Assembly: GCF_009856625.1 (NCBI RefSeq)
Contig: NZ_CP047241.1
Location: 4,154,001-4,218,000, forward strand
Length of the DNA stretch: 64,000 bases
Origin: Aquitalea denitrificans
GTDB taxonomy: Bacteria > Pseudomonadota > Gammaproteobacteria > Burkholderiales > Chromobacteriaceae
Reading direction: 5' to 3'
Part shown: one piece after another, positions 26,393-34,067 of the stretch
How positions within the stretch are numbered: the stretch's first letter is position 1
Layout of the letters: each line of letters starts with the position of its first letter
Made by a program: the position numbers and the translations under genes
Notes under the pieces: model-generated
Told to the model about the DNA's origin: nothing
Seen by the model: only the letters and a program-made list of their open reading frames with translations
Database searches by the model: none

Positions 26393-26705
26393 GGCCGCCA
26401 TCGTACCGGGCCACTGGCATCTGTACGTGCTGGAGTGCCGTGACGGCGCGCTGTATACCGGCATCAGCAATGATGTGGCGCGGCGCTATGCCGCGCATCT
26501 GGCCGGGAAAGGGGCGCGTTACACCCGAATCAACCCGCCGCAGCGCATTGCACTGGTTCACCCCTTTGCCGACAAGTCGCAGGCGCTGAAGGCCGAATAC
26601 GCCTTCAAGCGCCTGTCCGCCGCCGCCAAGCGCCAGCTGGTGGCAGGCGGCGACCTGAGCGGCTGGCTGACGGCACGCGCCGCCCCGACCGACACCAATC
26701 AATAA
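26376..26705 (+). CDS. GIY-YIG nuclease-fold protein (UPF0213/YhbQ-like)
   Basis: 109-residue single-domain GIY-YIG protein. The signature is split as LYVLECRDGALYTGISND (positions about 11-28), followed by the catalytic Arg in ARRYAAH and later AEYAFKRL containing the Glu. Homologues such as E. coli YhbQ are suspected DNA endonucleases without a confirmed role. The start overlaps the end of the TerC/CorC gene by 17 nt, implying coupling; ATGs at 26376 and 26379 are both possible. The 3' end overlaps the convergent methyltransferase gene by 7 nt. Confidence 0.88.
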   Translation: MMSKAEAAIVPGHWHLYVLECRDGALYTGISNDVARRYAAHLAGKGARYTRINPPQRIALVHPFADKSQALKAEYAFKRLSAAAKRQLVAGGDLSGWLTARAAPTDTNQ

Positions 26706-27523
26706 ACAAAGCGTTCGCGCAGCTCGTCCAGGTTCAGCTCATGCAGAATGGCTTCCTGCCGTTCACGCGCACTCTGTTTGCCCTTGCCGGTTTTTTTGGC
26801 AATGATCAGTTCGTTCTTCATCGAATGTTCCCAGCCCACCAGCTCGGTCACCGTCAGCTGGTAACCACGCGCCTCCAGCTGCAGGCAACGCAGCACATTG
26901 GTCAGCTGGCTGCCGAATTCGCGGGTGTGGATGGGGTGACGCCACAGTTCGGACAAGGGTGTCTTGCCGAAAGTCTCGTTCTTCTTCTGCCGCAACACCG
27001 CAGCCACCTCGGCCTGACAGCAGGGCACCAGCACGATGTACTTGGCATCCTTGGCCAACGCAAAGCGGATGGCGTCGTCGGTGGCGGTGTTGCAGGCGTG
27101 CAAGGCGGTAATGATGTCCACCTGGGCCGGCAACTGCTCGGAGGTAATGGACTGCTCCACCGTCAGGTTGAGAAAACCCATGCGGTCAAAGCCCAAACGT
27201 TCGGCCAGCTCTTCCGAGCGGCTGACCAGCTCTGGCCGGGTTTCGATGCCGTACACCCGACCGGCCTCCTTGTCCTTGAGAAACAGGTCGTACAGGATGA
27301 AGCCCAGATAGGACTTGCCCGCGCCGTGGTCGGCCAGGCTGACGTCCCCCTTGCTTTGCAGCACGTCCTGCATCAAGGGCTCGATGAACTGGTACAGGTG
27401 ATACACCTGCTTGAGCTTGCGGCGGGTGTCCTGGTTGATCTTGCCGTCGCGGGTGAGAATATGCAGTTCTTTGAGCAACTCCAGCGACTGCTGCGGTTTG
27501 ATTTCGGGAATCAGGCTCATCAT
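26699..27523 (-). CDS. Class I SAM-dependent methyltransferase-like protein
   Basis: 274-residue protein with a Rossmann-type methyltransferase core: motif I is LADHGAGKSYLGFIL (about residue 66), an acidic residue at the end of strand 2 (GIETRPEL), and motif IV ITALHACNTATDDAI. The ALHAC/T-x-D region and VPCCQAEV resemble the Methyltransf_32 group, which includes RNA or protein methyltransferases. No substrate is assigned. The basic C-terminal part (KKTGKGKQSARERQ) could contact nucleic acid. It ends inside the convergent GIY-YIG gene. Confidence 0.75.
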   Translation of the reverse strand: MMSLIPEIKPQQSLELLKELHILTRDGKINQDTRRKLKQVYHLYQFIEPLMQDVLQSKGDVSLADHGAGKSYLGFILYDLFLKDKEAGRVYGIETRPELVSRSEELAERLGFDRMGFLNLTVEQSITSEQLPAQVDIITALHACNTATDDAIRFALAKDAKYIVLVPCCQAEVAAVLRQKKNETFGKTPLSELWRHPIHTREFGSQLTNVLRCLQLEARGYQLTVTELVGWEHSMKNELIIAKKTGKGKQSARERQEAILHELNLDELRERFVY

Positions 27524-27643
27524 GGCCTCCGGTAAAGCGGGAATGGCGCGATTTTACCAGTTTCAGCCGCCCAGCCCCGACAAGCTTGGCCGCAGCGGCC
27601 GACCATGCCACAATTTGCCATCCCAATTGCACCGAGCATCGCC

Positions 27644-28294
27644 ATGGCCCTGCAGTATCACCTGATTCCGGTTACCCCCTTTGCCCAGAACTGCAGCGTG
27701 CTGTGGTGCGATGTCAGCCGTGAAGCGGCCATTGTCGATGCTGGAGGCGATATTGCCCGCATCCGTGCCTGGATCGAACAAAAGGGCCTGACCGTCACCA
27801 AGCTGCTGCTGACCCACGGCCATATCGACCATGCCGGTGGTGCCGGCGAGCTGGCCGCCCAGCTGGGCGTGCAGATTGAAGGCCCGGAACAGAGCGAAAG
27901 TTTCTGGCTGGACCAGCTGCCCAATCAGGGCCGCATGTTCGGCTTTCCCTCCAGCCCGGCCCTCACCCCGGAGCGCTGGCTGAACGAGGGCGATACCGTC
28001 AGCATCGGCCAGGAAACGCTGCAGGTGATCCACTGCCCGGGCCATACCCCCGGCCATGTGGTGTTCTACAGCGCCACCGCCGGCGTGCTGGTGGCCGGTG
28101 ACGTGTTGTTCCAGGGTTCCATCGGTCGCACCGACTTCCCGATGGGCAATCACCAGCAGCTGATTGATGCCATCCAGCAAAAGCTGTTCCTGCTGCCGGA
28201 CGATACCGTGGTGATTCCCGGCCACGGCCCGCTCACCACTATTGGTGACGAAAAACGCCATAATCCCTTCGTGGCGGATGCCCGCTTCCGCTGA
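27644..28294 (+). CDS. Metallo-beta-lactamase-fold hydrolase (glyoxalase II-like)
   Basis: 216-residue MBL-fold hydrolase with the metal-binding HxHxDH motif at His58, His60, Asp62 and His63, plus later His residues in HCPGHTPGHV and the C-terminal VIPGHGP. It resembles the YcbL/GloB-like class, which hydrolyses S-lactoylglutathione or related thioesters; the exact substrate is unknown. The start at 27644 is preferred over 27605 because the family N-terminus (YHLIPVTPFAQNC) begins there. The stop overlaps the next start (TGATG). Confidence 0.9.
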   Translation: MALQYHLIPVTPFAQNCSVLWCDVSREAAIVDAGGDIARIRAWIEQKGLTVTKLLLTHGHIDHAGGAGELAAQLGVQIEGPEQSESFWLDQLPNQGRMFGFPSSPALTPERWLNEGDTVSIGQETLQVIHCPGHTPGHVVFYSATAGVLVAGDVLFQGSIGRTDFPMGNHQQLIDAIQQKLFLLPDDTVVIPGHGPLTTIGDEKRHNPFVADARFR

Positions 28295-28629
28295 TGTCGC
28301 CCGCCTTTGAACTGGCGGTGCTGGCGCTGGTACGGCAGATTCCACCCGGCCGGGTCAGCAGCTATGGCGTACTGGCCGCAGCTGCCGGTTTCCCGCGCCA
28401 CGCCCGTCATGTCGGCAAATTGCTGGGCAGCCTGCCGGATGGCCATGGCCTGCCCTGGCACCGGGTGGTGAACAGTGCCGGTCGCTTGTCCCGCCCCGGC
28501 AGCGAGCAGGCCGACTGGCAGCGGGTGCTGCTGGAACAGGAAGGCATAGAATTTTCCGATAGCGGCGGCATCAGCCTGTTTCGTTACGGCTGGCCGGATA
28601 GCGCCTACTTACCAGCCGATGTCCGCTGA
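28294..28629 (+). CDS. Alkyltransferase-like protein (ATL, no acceptor cysteine)
   Basis: 111-residue protein with only the DNA-binding domain of O6-alkylguanine-DNA alkyltransferases. The catalytic PCHR motif is replaced by P54-W55-H-R, the defining substitution of ATL proteins (E. coli YbaZ/Atl1). ATLs cannot remove the alkyl group; they bind O6-alkylguanine, flip it out and direct it to nucleotide excision repair. The RVSSYGVLAAAAGFPRHAR segment is the helix-turn-helix with its Arg finger. It is translationally coupled to the upstream MBL-fold hydrolase. Confidence 0.93.
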   Translation: MSPAFELAVLALVRQIPPGRVSSYGVLAAAAGFPRHARHVGKLLGSLPDGHGLPWHRVVNSAGRLSRPGSEQADWQRVLLEQEGIEFSDSGGISLFRYGWPDSAYLPADVR

Positions 28630-28807
28630 TGGCGACAGTTGCTGCATATTGTCCAACAGCAATACAGCCCGTTTTCATAATGTTGCTGAAATGTTACGTC
28701 GCTTGAACTGAAACTTTTCAATGTAGAGACTTGTGCGCTACCCTGCGCGCCCCCGTATGGTCTGCCCTGCGGGTTTTACATAAAAAAAGTTCACTTAGGC
28801 GGAAAAA

Positions 28808-29557
28808 ATGAAAGCTCGCAAACTGCTGCTGGCCCTGTCCCTGATCAGCGGCTCCACCCTGGCGCATGCCGACAACTGGACTTTTGCCAATGTCAGCGCC
28901 AACTACCTCGACTGGTCGTCCCGCACTACCGAGCAAAGCGGCAAGAAAGACTTCGGCTACCTGGAAGCCGAAGGCGGCATGGGTGGCAACTGGGGTGATG
29001 TCTACGGCTTCTTCGACCTGGAAAACCCGGGCAAGAGTGGCGATGGCCTGAACGGCTACGACCGCCGCTACACCACCAAGGCTATTGGCCGCTTCAACCT
29101 GACCCAGCTTGGCAATGTACCGGTGCAGCTGTACGCACATGTTTACGACACCCGTGGCAACAACTTCTTCAGCCAGAACCGCGTGCTGGGCCTGAGCACC
29201 GAGCTGAAATACGGCAACCTCACCATCAAGCCCTTCATTGGCGCACACAACGAGCTGGACTCCTTCGGCATCGGTTCCGGCTACAACGGCTGGATGGCCG
29301 GCTATGTGCTGCTGTATCCGTTCACTGCCTTCGGTCAGTCCTTCCTGGTGACCCAGTGGCATGAAACCGAATTCGCCCGCAAGCAGCAATTCGTGGCCAA
29401 CTACAAGCACAACACCGGTGAAAACGGTGCCATCGCCCTGTGGTGGAATGTGAACAAGCGCTTCACTACCGGCGTGCAGTACCGCTATGCCGACCAGAAG
29501 CTGGGCTCGGCCGAATACCAGAACGCCGTGATCTACAGCGCCAAGTACAATTTCTGA
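28808..29557 (+). CDS. Tsx/OmpK-type outer-membrane channel
   Basis: 249-residue outer-membrane beta-barrel protein with a signal peptide cleaved after AHA-D (residue 21). It is rich in alternating aromatic/polar strands and ends in a C-terminal Phe (AKYNF), the signature for Bam-mediated insertion. Segments such as DNWTFANVSANYLDWSSRT, DVYGFFDLEN and RYADQKLG fit the nucleoside-specific channel (Tsx/OmpK) family. Tsx channels take up nucleosides; the substrate here is unproven. The 178-nt region upstream is AT-rich and likely holds its promoter. Confidence 0.85.
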   Translation: MKARKLLLALSLISGSTLAHADNWTFANVSANYLDWSSRTTEQSGKKDFGYLEAEGGMGGNWGDVYGFFDLENPGKSGDGLNGYDRRYTTKAIGRFNLTQLGNVPVQLYAHVYDTRGNNFFSQNRVLGLSTELKYGNLTIKPFIGAHNELDSFGIGSGYNGWMAGYVLLYPFTAFGQSFLVTQWHETEFARKQQFVANYKHNTGENGAIALWWNVNKRFTTGVQYRYADQKLGSAEYQNAVIYSAKYNF

Positions 29558-29589
29558 TCCAGCGCCGATCACTGTTGTAGCCGTAATGC

Positions 29590-29611
29590 AAAACGCCTCC
29601 TGATGGAGGCG
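29590..29611 (-). terminator. Minus-strand terminator candidate for pgi
   Basis: A 7-bp stem cgcctcc / ggaggcg with TGAT loop, preceded by AAAA on the plus strand, so the minus-strand transcript ends in a short U-tract. Confidence 0.55.
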
Positions 29612-29650
29612 CCAGGCTGCTGACTATGTAATTTGGTGCGATGGCACAGG

Positions 29651-29671
29651 GCCCGGCAAAGCCGGGCCTTT
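29651..29671 (+). terminator. Plus-strand terminator candidate for the Tsx-type gene
   Basis: A 7-bp stem gcccggc / gccgggc with an AAA loop and a short CTTTC tail, 94 nt beyond the stop. Confidence 0.55.
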
Positions 29672-29721
29672 CGATTAAGTTATTGCGTCCGCAGCCTTCC
29701 CGTCTATTCCCAATCCCCCCG

Positions 29722-29765
29722 CCCTTTCCCTGAAAGGGAGCCTCGCTTTCCTTCCGGAAAGCGAG
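29722..29765. repeat. Tandem palindromes, REP-like intergenic element
   Basis: Two adjacent perfect hairpins lie between the convergent Tsx-type and pgi genes: ccctttc-cct-gaaaggg (29722-29738) and the longer 10-bp ctcgctttcc-ttcc-ggaaagcgag (29742-29765). Neither is followed by a good T-tract. The form resembles repetitive extragenic palindromes, but no second copy is visible in this window. Confidence 0.4.
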
Positions 29766-29789
29766 AGAGGGGTTTGATGTAAATCGGGC

Positions 29790-31439
29790 TTACTTGCTCT
29801 TGTTGGCCTGACGGTACAGCTGGATCAGCCGGCGGGTGGAGCTGTCGTGCTCGGCCGTTTTCAGCTTGCCGGTCAGCTCGCCGTGGATGGTTTTGGCCAG
29901 TTGCTTGCCCAGTTCCACCCCCCACTGGTCGAAGCTGTTGATGCCCCAGATTACGCCTTGCACAAAGATCTTGTGCTCATACAGCGCAATCAGCGAACCC
30001 AGGTTGCGCGGGTCGAGGAAGCTCATCAGCAAGGTATTGGTGGGACGGTTGCCGGCAAACACCTTATGCGGCACCAGTGCTTCCAGCGCATCGCCCTTCA
30101 TGCCTTGTGCGGCCAGTTCTTCGCGTACTTCGTCGGCGGTCTTGCCGCGCATGAAGGCCTCGGCCTGGGCAAACACGTTGGCCAGCAGGATTTCATGGTG
30201 ACCCGGCAGGCTGCCACGGCTTTCCAGCGAGGCGATCAGGTCGATCGGCGAAATATGGGTGCCCTGGTGCAGGAGCTGGAAGAAGGCATGCTGGCCGTTG
30301 ATGCCGGTTTCACCCCAGATGATGGGCGCGGTTTCAAAATTGACCGGATTGCCGTTGAGCTGGGTCTGCTTGCCGTTGGACTCCATGTCCAGCTGCTGGA
30401 TGAAGGCCGGCAGGCGGTGCAGGTACTGGTCGTACGGCGCAATCACATGGCTGCCGCCACCAAAATAGTTGATGTACCAGATACCGATCATCGCCAGCAG
30501 CACCGGCATGTTCTGCTCGAACGGCGCATTGCGGAAATGCTGGTCCATGATGTGGGCACCGTTGAGCAGCTCGGTGAAGTTTTCTTCACCCAGATACAGC
30601 ATGATGGGCAGGCCGATGGCCGACCACAGGCTGTAACGGCCACCTACCCAGTCCCAGAATTCGAACATGTTTGACGGGTCGATACCGAAATCGGCCACCG
30701 CCTTCTGGTTGGTGGACACGGCAACAAAGTGCTTGGCCACCGCTTTTTCGTCACGCGCTCGCTGCAGGAACCAGTCGCGTGCGGTCAGCGCATTGGTCAG
30801 GGTTTCCTGGGTGGTGAAGGTTTTGGATTCCACCACAAACAGGGTGGTTTCCGAGTGCACCTTCTTCAGGGTTTCCTTCAGCTGGGCACCGTCCACATTG
30901 GAAACAAAGTGCATGTTCATGCGCGGGTGACCAAACGGGCGCAGCGCGCTACACACCATCAGCGGGCCCAGGTCCGAACCGCCAATGCCGATGTTGACGA
31001 TGTCGGTGATGGGCTGGTTGGTATAACCCAGCCACTCGCCCGAGCGCACCGCATGGGCAAACTTGCCCATGCGTTCCAGCACGGAGTTCACCTTGGGCAT
31101 CACGTCTTCACCATCAACAAAGATGGGCGAGTTGGTGCGGTTGCGCAGCGCCACATGGAGCACAGCGCGGTTTTCCGTGCTGTTGATCTTTTCGCCCTTG
31201 AACATGGCCTTGATGCGTTCCAGCAGCCCGGCTTCACGCGCCAGCTGCATCAGGCCCTTCAGGGTTTCGTCGGTAATGCGGTTCTTGGAGTAATCGAGGA
31301 ACAGCCCGCCCACCTCCAGGCCATAGCGTTCGGCCCGCTCCGGGTCGTTCTGGAACAGCTCGCGCATGTGCAGCTGCTTGGCATCGGCAAAGTGGTCCCA
31401 CAGGGTTTGCCAGGCGGGGTGCTGGGTCAGTTCGCTCAT
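29790..31439 (-). CDS. pgi: Glucose-6-phosphate isomerase
   Basis: Interconverts glucose-6-phosphate and fructose-6-phosphate. The 549-residue sequence matches E. coli Pgi (549 aa) and contains the family signatures TNIVNIGIGGSDLG, FVSNVDG, the VGGRYSLWSAIGLP segment and the C-terminal GIN-SFDQWGVELGKQL. It is the last gene of the minus-strand zwf-pgl-glk-hexR-pgi series, starting 5 nt after hexR. In an Entner-Doudoroff organism it can recycle fructose-6-phosphate back to glucose-6-phosphate as well as run glycolytically. Confidence 0.97.
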   Translation of the reverse strand: MSELTQHPAWQTLWDHFADAKQLHMRELFQNDPERAERYGLEVGGLFLDYSKNRITDETLKGLMQLAREAGLLERIKAMFKGEKINSTENRAVLHVALRNRTNSPIFVDGEDVMPKVNSVLERMGKFAHAVRSGEWLGYTNQPITDIVNIGIGGSDLGPLMVCSALRPFGHPRMNMHFVSNVDGAQLKETLKKVHSETTLFVVESKTFTTQETLTNALTARDWFLQRARDEKAVAKHFVAVSTNQKAVADFGIDPSNMFEFWDWVGGRYSLWSAIGLPIMLYLGEENFTELLNGAHIMDQHFRNAPFEQNMPVLLAMIGIWYINYFGGGSHVIAPYDQYLHRLPAFIQQLDMESNGKQTQLNGNPVNFETAPIIWGETGINGQHAFFQLLHQGTHISPIDLIASLESRGSLPGHHEILLANVFAQAEAFMRGKTADEVREELAAQGMKGDALEALVPHKVFAGNRPTNTLLMSFLDPRNLGSLIALYEHKIFVQGVIWGINSFDQWGVELGKQLAKTIHGELTGKLKTAEHDSSTRRLIQLYRQANKSK

Positions 31440-31444
31440 GATGA

Positions 31445-32296
31445 TTAATCCTCTTCTGTCCGTTCAGCCAGTCTCTTTGCTTTGAGACTGTGCTTGGTTT
31501 TTTCTAGTTGTCCGATCACGCCGGGGCCACGGCGCAAGGCCACGCCCACGGCCAGCACATCGATGAGCACCAGATGGATGATGCGGGAAATCATCGGGCT
31601 GTAAGTTTCGTTGTCCTCCTGGGTGTCCGCCATCAGGGCGATGGTGGCGGCGCGTGCCAGCGGTGAACCACTGGCGGTGATGGCCACCACGGTGGCACCG
31701 GAAGCGGTGGCTTCTTCCACGGCATCCAGCAGCTCGCGCGAGCGGCCGGAGCTGGAAATGGCCACCAGCACGTCGTCGGCATTCAGCACCGAAGCCGCCA
31801 TCATCTGGATGTGGGTATCGGCATAAGCCACGGTGGAAATGCCGAAGCGGAAGAACTTGTGCTGGGCATCGGCGGCGGTGATGCCGGAATTGCCCAGACC
31901 GTAAAATTCTACCCGGCGCGCACGGGAAATGGCCTCGATGGCCGCTTCGATGGCCTGCGGATTGACGTCGTTACGGCTTTTGAGCAGGGCGGTGACGGTG
32001 TTGTCGAACACCTTGGCCACGATTTCCGAGGTGGGGTCTTCCGGCCGGACGCTGGAGTGCACATAAGGCACGCCGGTGACCAGGCTGCCGGCCAGTTTCA
32101 GCTTGAAATCGGGCAGGCCGGAGCAGCCCATGGAGCGGCAGAAGCGAATCACCGTGGGCTGGCTGACGCCGGCATTGCGGGCGATATCCGCCACTGCGGC
32201 CTGCATCATGGTGTAGGGCTGAGCCAGCACCAGTTCGGCCACCTTGCGTTCGGCCGAAGACAGGGCTTCTAGCTGAGACTTGATTCTTTCCAGCAT
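31445..32296 (-). CDS. hexR: HexR, RpiR-family regulator of hexose metabolism
   Basis: 283-residue RpiR-type repressor with an N-terminal helix-turn-helix domain (about 1-77; ADIARNAGVSQPTVIRFCRSMG) and a C-terminal SIS sugar-phosphate-binding domain (about 120-250; VEFYGLGNSGITAADAQHK, then ISSSGRSRELL). Known HexR proteins bind a palindrome in promoters of zwf, edd and related genes and release it on binding 2-keto-3-deoxy-6-phosphogluconate. Two such palindromes lie in the zwf/edd gap of this window. It is 3 nt downstream of glk. Confidence 0.94.
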   Translation of the reverse strand: MLERIKSQLEALSSAERKVAELVLAQPYTMMQAAVADIARNAGVSQPTVIRFCRSMGCSGLPDFKLKLAGSLVTGVPYVHSSVRPEDPTSEIVAKVFDNTVTALLKSRNDVNPQAIEAAIEAISRARRVEFYGLGNSGITAADAQHKFFRFGISTVAYADTHIQMMAASVLNADDVLVAISSSGRSRELLDAVEEATASGATVVAITASGSPLARAATIALMADTQEDNETYSPMISRIIHLVLIDVLAVGVALRRGPGVIGQLEKTKHSLKAKRLAERTEED

Positions 32297-32299
32297 GGG

Positions 32300-33277
32300 T
32301 CAGTGCTCCAGATGCGCCGCCAGCGCTGCCGACGCGCCGATCAGCGCAGGGTAACGGCTGTTGATGACAAACACCGGAATCCCCGCCAGATAAGCGGAAA
32401 AACGGCCCTTGTCTTCGAAGCGCGGGCGGAATGGCGACGTTTTGAAGTAGTCGATCAAACGTGGAACGATACCACCGCCAAGGTATACCCCGCCACGGGC
32501 GCCGAGCGTCAGCGCCAGATTGGCCGCCGCCGTACCCAGCATGGCGCAGAAGGCGTCCAGCGTTTCGCGGCAGCGTGGACAGCTGCCGGCCAGGCCACGC
32601 TCGGTGATGTCGGCGGCGGACAGGTCCTGCTCCGCCTCACCAGCCAGTGCCGCCAGCGCATGGTAAATCAGCACCAGACCGGGGCCGGACAGCAGGCGCT
32701 CGGCCGATACATGGCCGTGACGATCACGCGCATAACGCCAGATGGCAGCCTCGCGTTCGTCAAACGGGGCAAAGCTGACGTGGCCGCCTTCGCCAGCCAG
32801 CGGCATCACGCCGCCGGGGTAAGGCATCAGCGCAGACACGCCCAGGCCGGTGCCGGGGCCAATCAGCGCCAGCGGGCTGCCACTGATCGCTTCACCGCCG
32901 CCCACCTGTACCAGCTCATTACGCGGCAAGTGCGGCAGCGACAAGGCCAGCGCGGTGAAATCGTTGATGACAATCAGCGAAGTCAGCTCCAGCGCCTGTC
33001 GGGTGGCTTCGATGGAAAAGGCCCAGTGATGGTTGGTCATCTGCACCCAGTCGCCGGTCACCGGATTGGCAATGCCGATGGCGGCATGGGCCACCGCGCG
33101 GGTGTCCACCTCGGCCAGATAGCTGCGCATGGCCGCTTCCAGCGTGGGATGGCTGGCACAGGGCAGCACGATGATGTCTTCCAGCACGCCGGGGGCGGTT
33201 TCCAGCGCAAAGCGGGCATTGGTGCCGCCGATGTCGGCCAAGAGCCGCGGCCAGGTATTAGGCAGTCCAGTAGACAT
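32300..33277 (-). CDS. glk: Glucokinase
   Basis: ATP-dependent glucokinase producing glucose-6-phosphate from intracellular glucose. The 325-residue protein shows the phosphate-1 motif LADIGGTNARFAL at the N-terminus, the catalytic Asp in VINDFTALALSLP, GPGTGLGVS and a C-terminal GGVYLGGGI motif. The start was set at 33277 (MSTGLPNTW), dropping an unrelated upstream extension; this leaves a 20-nt overlap with pgl. Length agrees with E. coli Glk (321 aa). Confidence 0.95.
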   Translation of the reverse strand: MSTGLPNTWPRLLADIGGTNARFALETAPGVLEDIIVLPCASHPTLEAAMRSYLAEVDTRAVAHAAIGIANPVTGDWVQMTNHHWAFSIEATRQALELTSLIVINDFTALALSLPHLPRNELVQVGGGEAISGSPLALIGPGTGLGVSALMPYPGGVMPLAGEGGHVSFAPFDEREAAIWRYARDRHGHVSAERLLSGPGLVLIYHALAALAGEAEQDLSAADITERGLAGSCPRCRETLDAFCAMLGTAAANLALTLGARGGVYLGGGIVPRLIDYFKTSPFRPRFEDKGRFSAYLAGIPVFVINSRYPALIGASAALAAHLEH

Positions 33278-33935
33278 CGATGGGGCACTCCGTCTGCAAC
33301 AGGAAATGGCTGATAGGCAGGCTGTCGTTGATGCCTTGCGCCGCTTGTTCAAATACCTGGCGTTTGCCCGCACCCTGAATCGACAAAATCAGGCTGTCAC
33401 ACGCGAGCAAGGCGGCCTTGCTCATGCTGAAGCGCAGGTGCGGCGCGGTGAGCGGCTGTACGGCGAGCAAGGGCAGGCTGCGTGCCATGTCCAGCCCCTC
33501 CGCCAGCGCCGAAGCACCAGGGAACAAGGAAGCAGTATGGCCATCTTCACCCATGCCCAGCACGGCAACGGTGGGACGCAGATAGGCAGCGTTGGCGGCA
33601 GCCAGTTCGGCTAGCTCATCACTGGCAGCGCCTACCAGCGGCAGGAAACGGGCGGCTGCGGCGGCATCCTGCAACAGATGTTCGCGTACCAGCGCGGCAT
33701 TGCTGTCCGGGTGATCCGGCGGCACGAAGCGTTCGTCCACCAGCGTGATCAGCACCCGCGACCAGTCCAGCGGCTGGCTGCGCAGGGCGTGAAAGAAGGG
33801 AACCGGCGATTTGCCACCGGAAACAGCCAGCACGGCGCGGCCATCGCGCACCAGAGCGGCCGACAAGCGTTGTGCCACGGTAGCGGCCAGGGCGGCGGCG
33901 CTGGCCGGTGCATCGGGAAATTCAAACCATTGCAT
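33258..33935 (-). CDS. pgl: 6-phosphogluconolactonase
   Basis: Hydrolyses 6-phosphogluconolactone made by Zwf to 6-phosphogluconate. The 225-residue sequence of the NagB/DevB-type Pgl family has AVSGGKSPVPFFHAL (phosphate-binding), the LVDERFVPPDHPDSNAALV signature and GMGEDGHTASLFPG. The start at 33935 (MQWFEF) is supported by GAGGAT upstream on the minus strand and by family length. It overlaps glk by 20 nt and lies 132 nt downstream of zwf. Confidence 0.95.
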   Translation of the reverse strand: MQWFEFPDAPASAAALAATVAQRLSAALVRDGRAVLAVSGGKSPVPFFHALRSQPLDWSRVLITLVDERFVPPDHPDSNAALVREHLLQDAAAAARFLPLVGAASDELAELAAANAAYLRPTVAVLGMGEDGHTASLFPGASALAEGLDMARSLPLLAVQPLTAPHLRFSMSKAALLACDSLILSIQGAGKRQVFEQAAQGINDSLPISHFLLQTECPIDVYWTA

Positions 33936-34067
33936 GCATGTCATCCTCACCTTGCACCCGGCCCCTGATATCCATGACACCGGGTGATTGCCGCTCTTGC
34001 TGGCCGGCTTGTTATGAATTGTCCTGTCCGGGCAGGCCAGTGCGGCGGCCCGGACGGGTCAGGTCGG

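Noticed and set aside
24812..26470. 552-aa open frame on the minus strand
   Set aside because: Antisense to the TerC/CorC gene; His/Gln/Ala-rich shadow with no family features.
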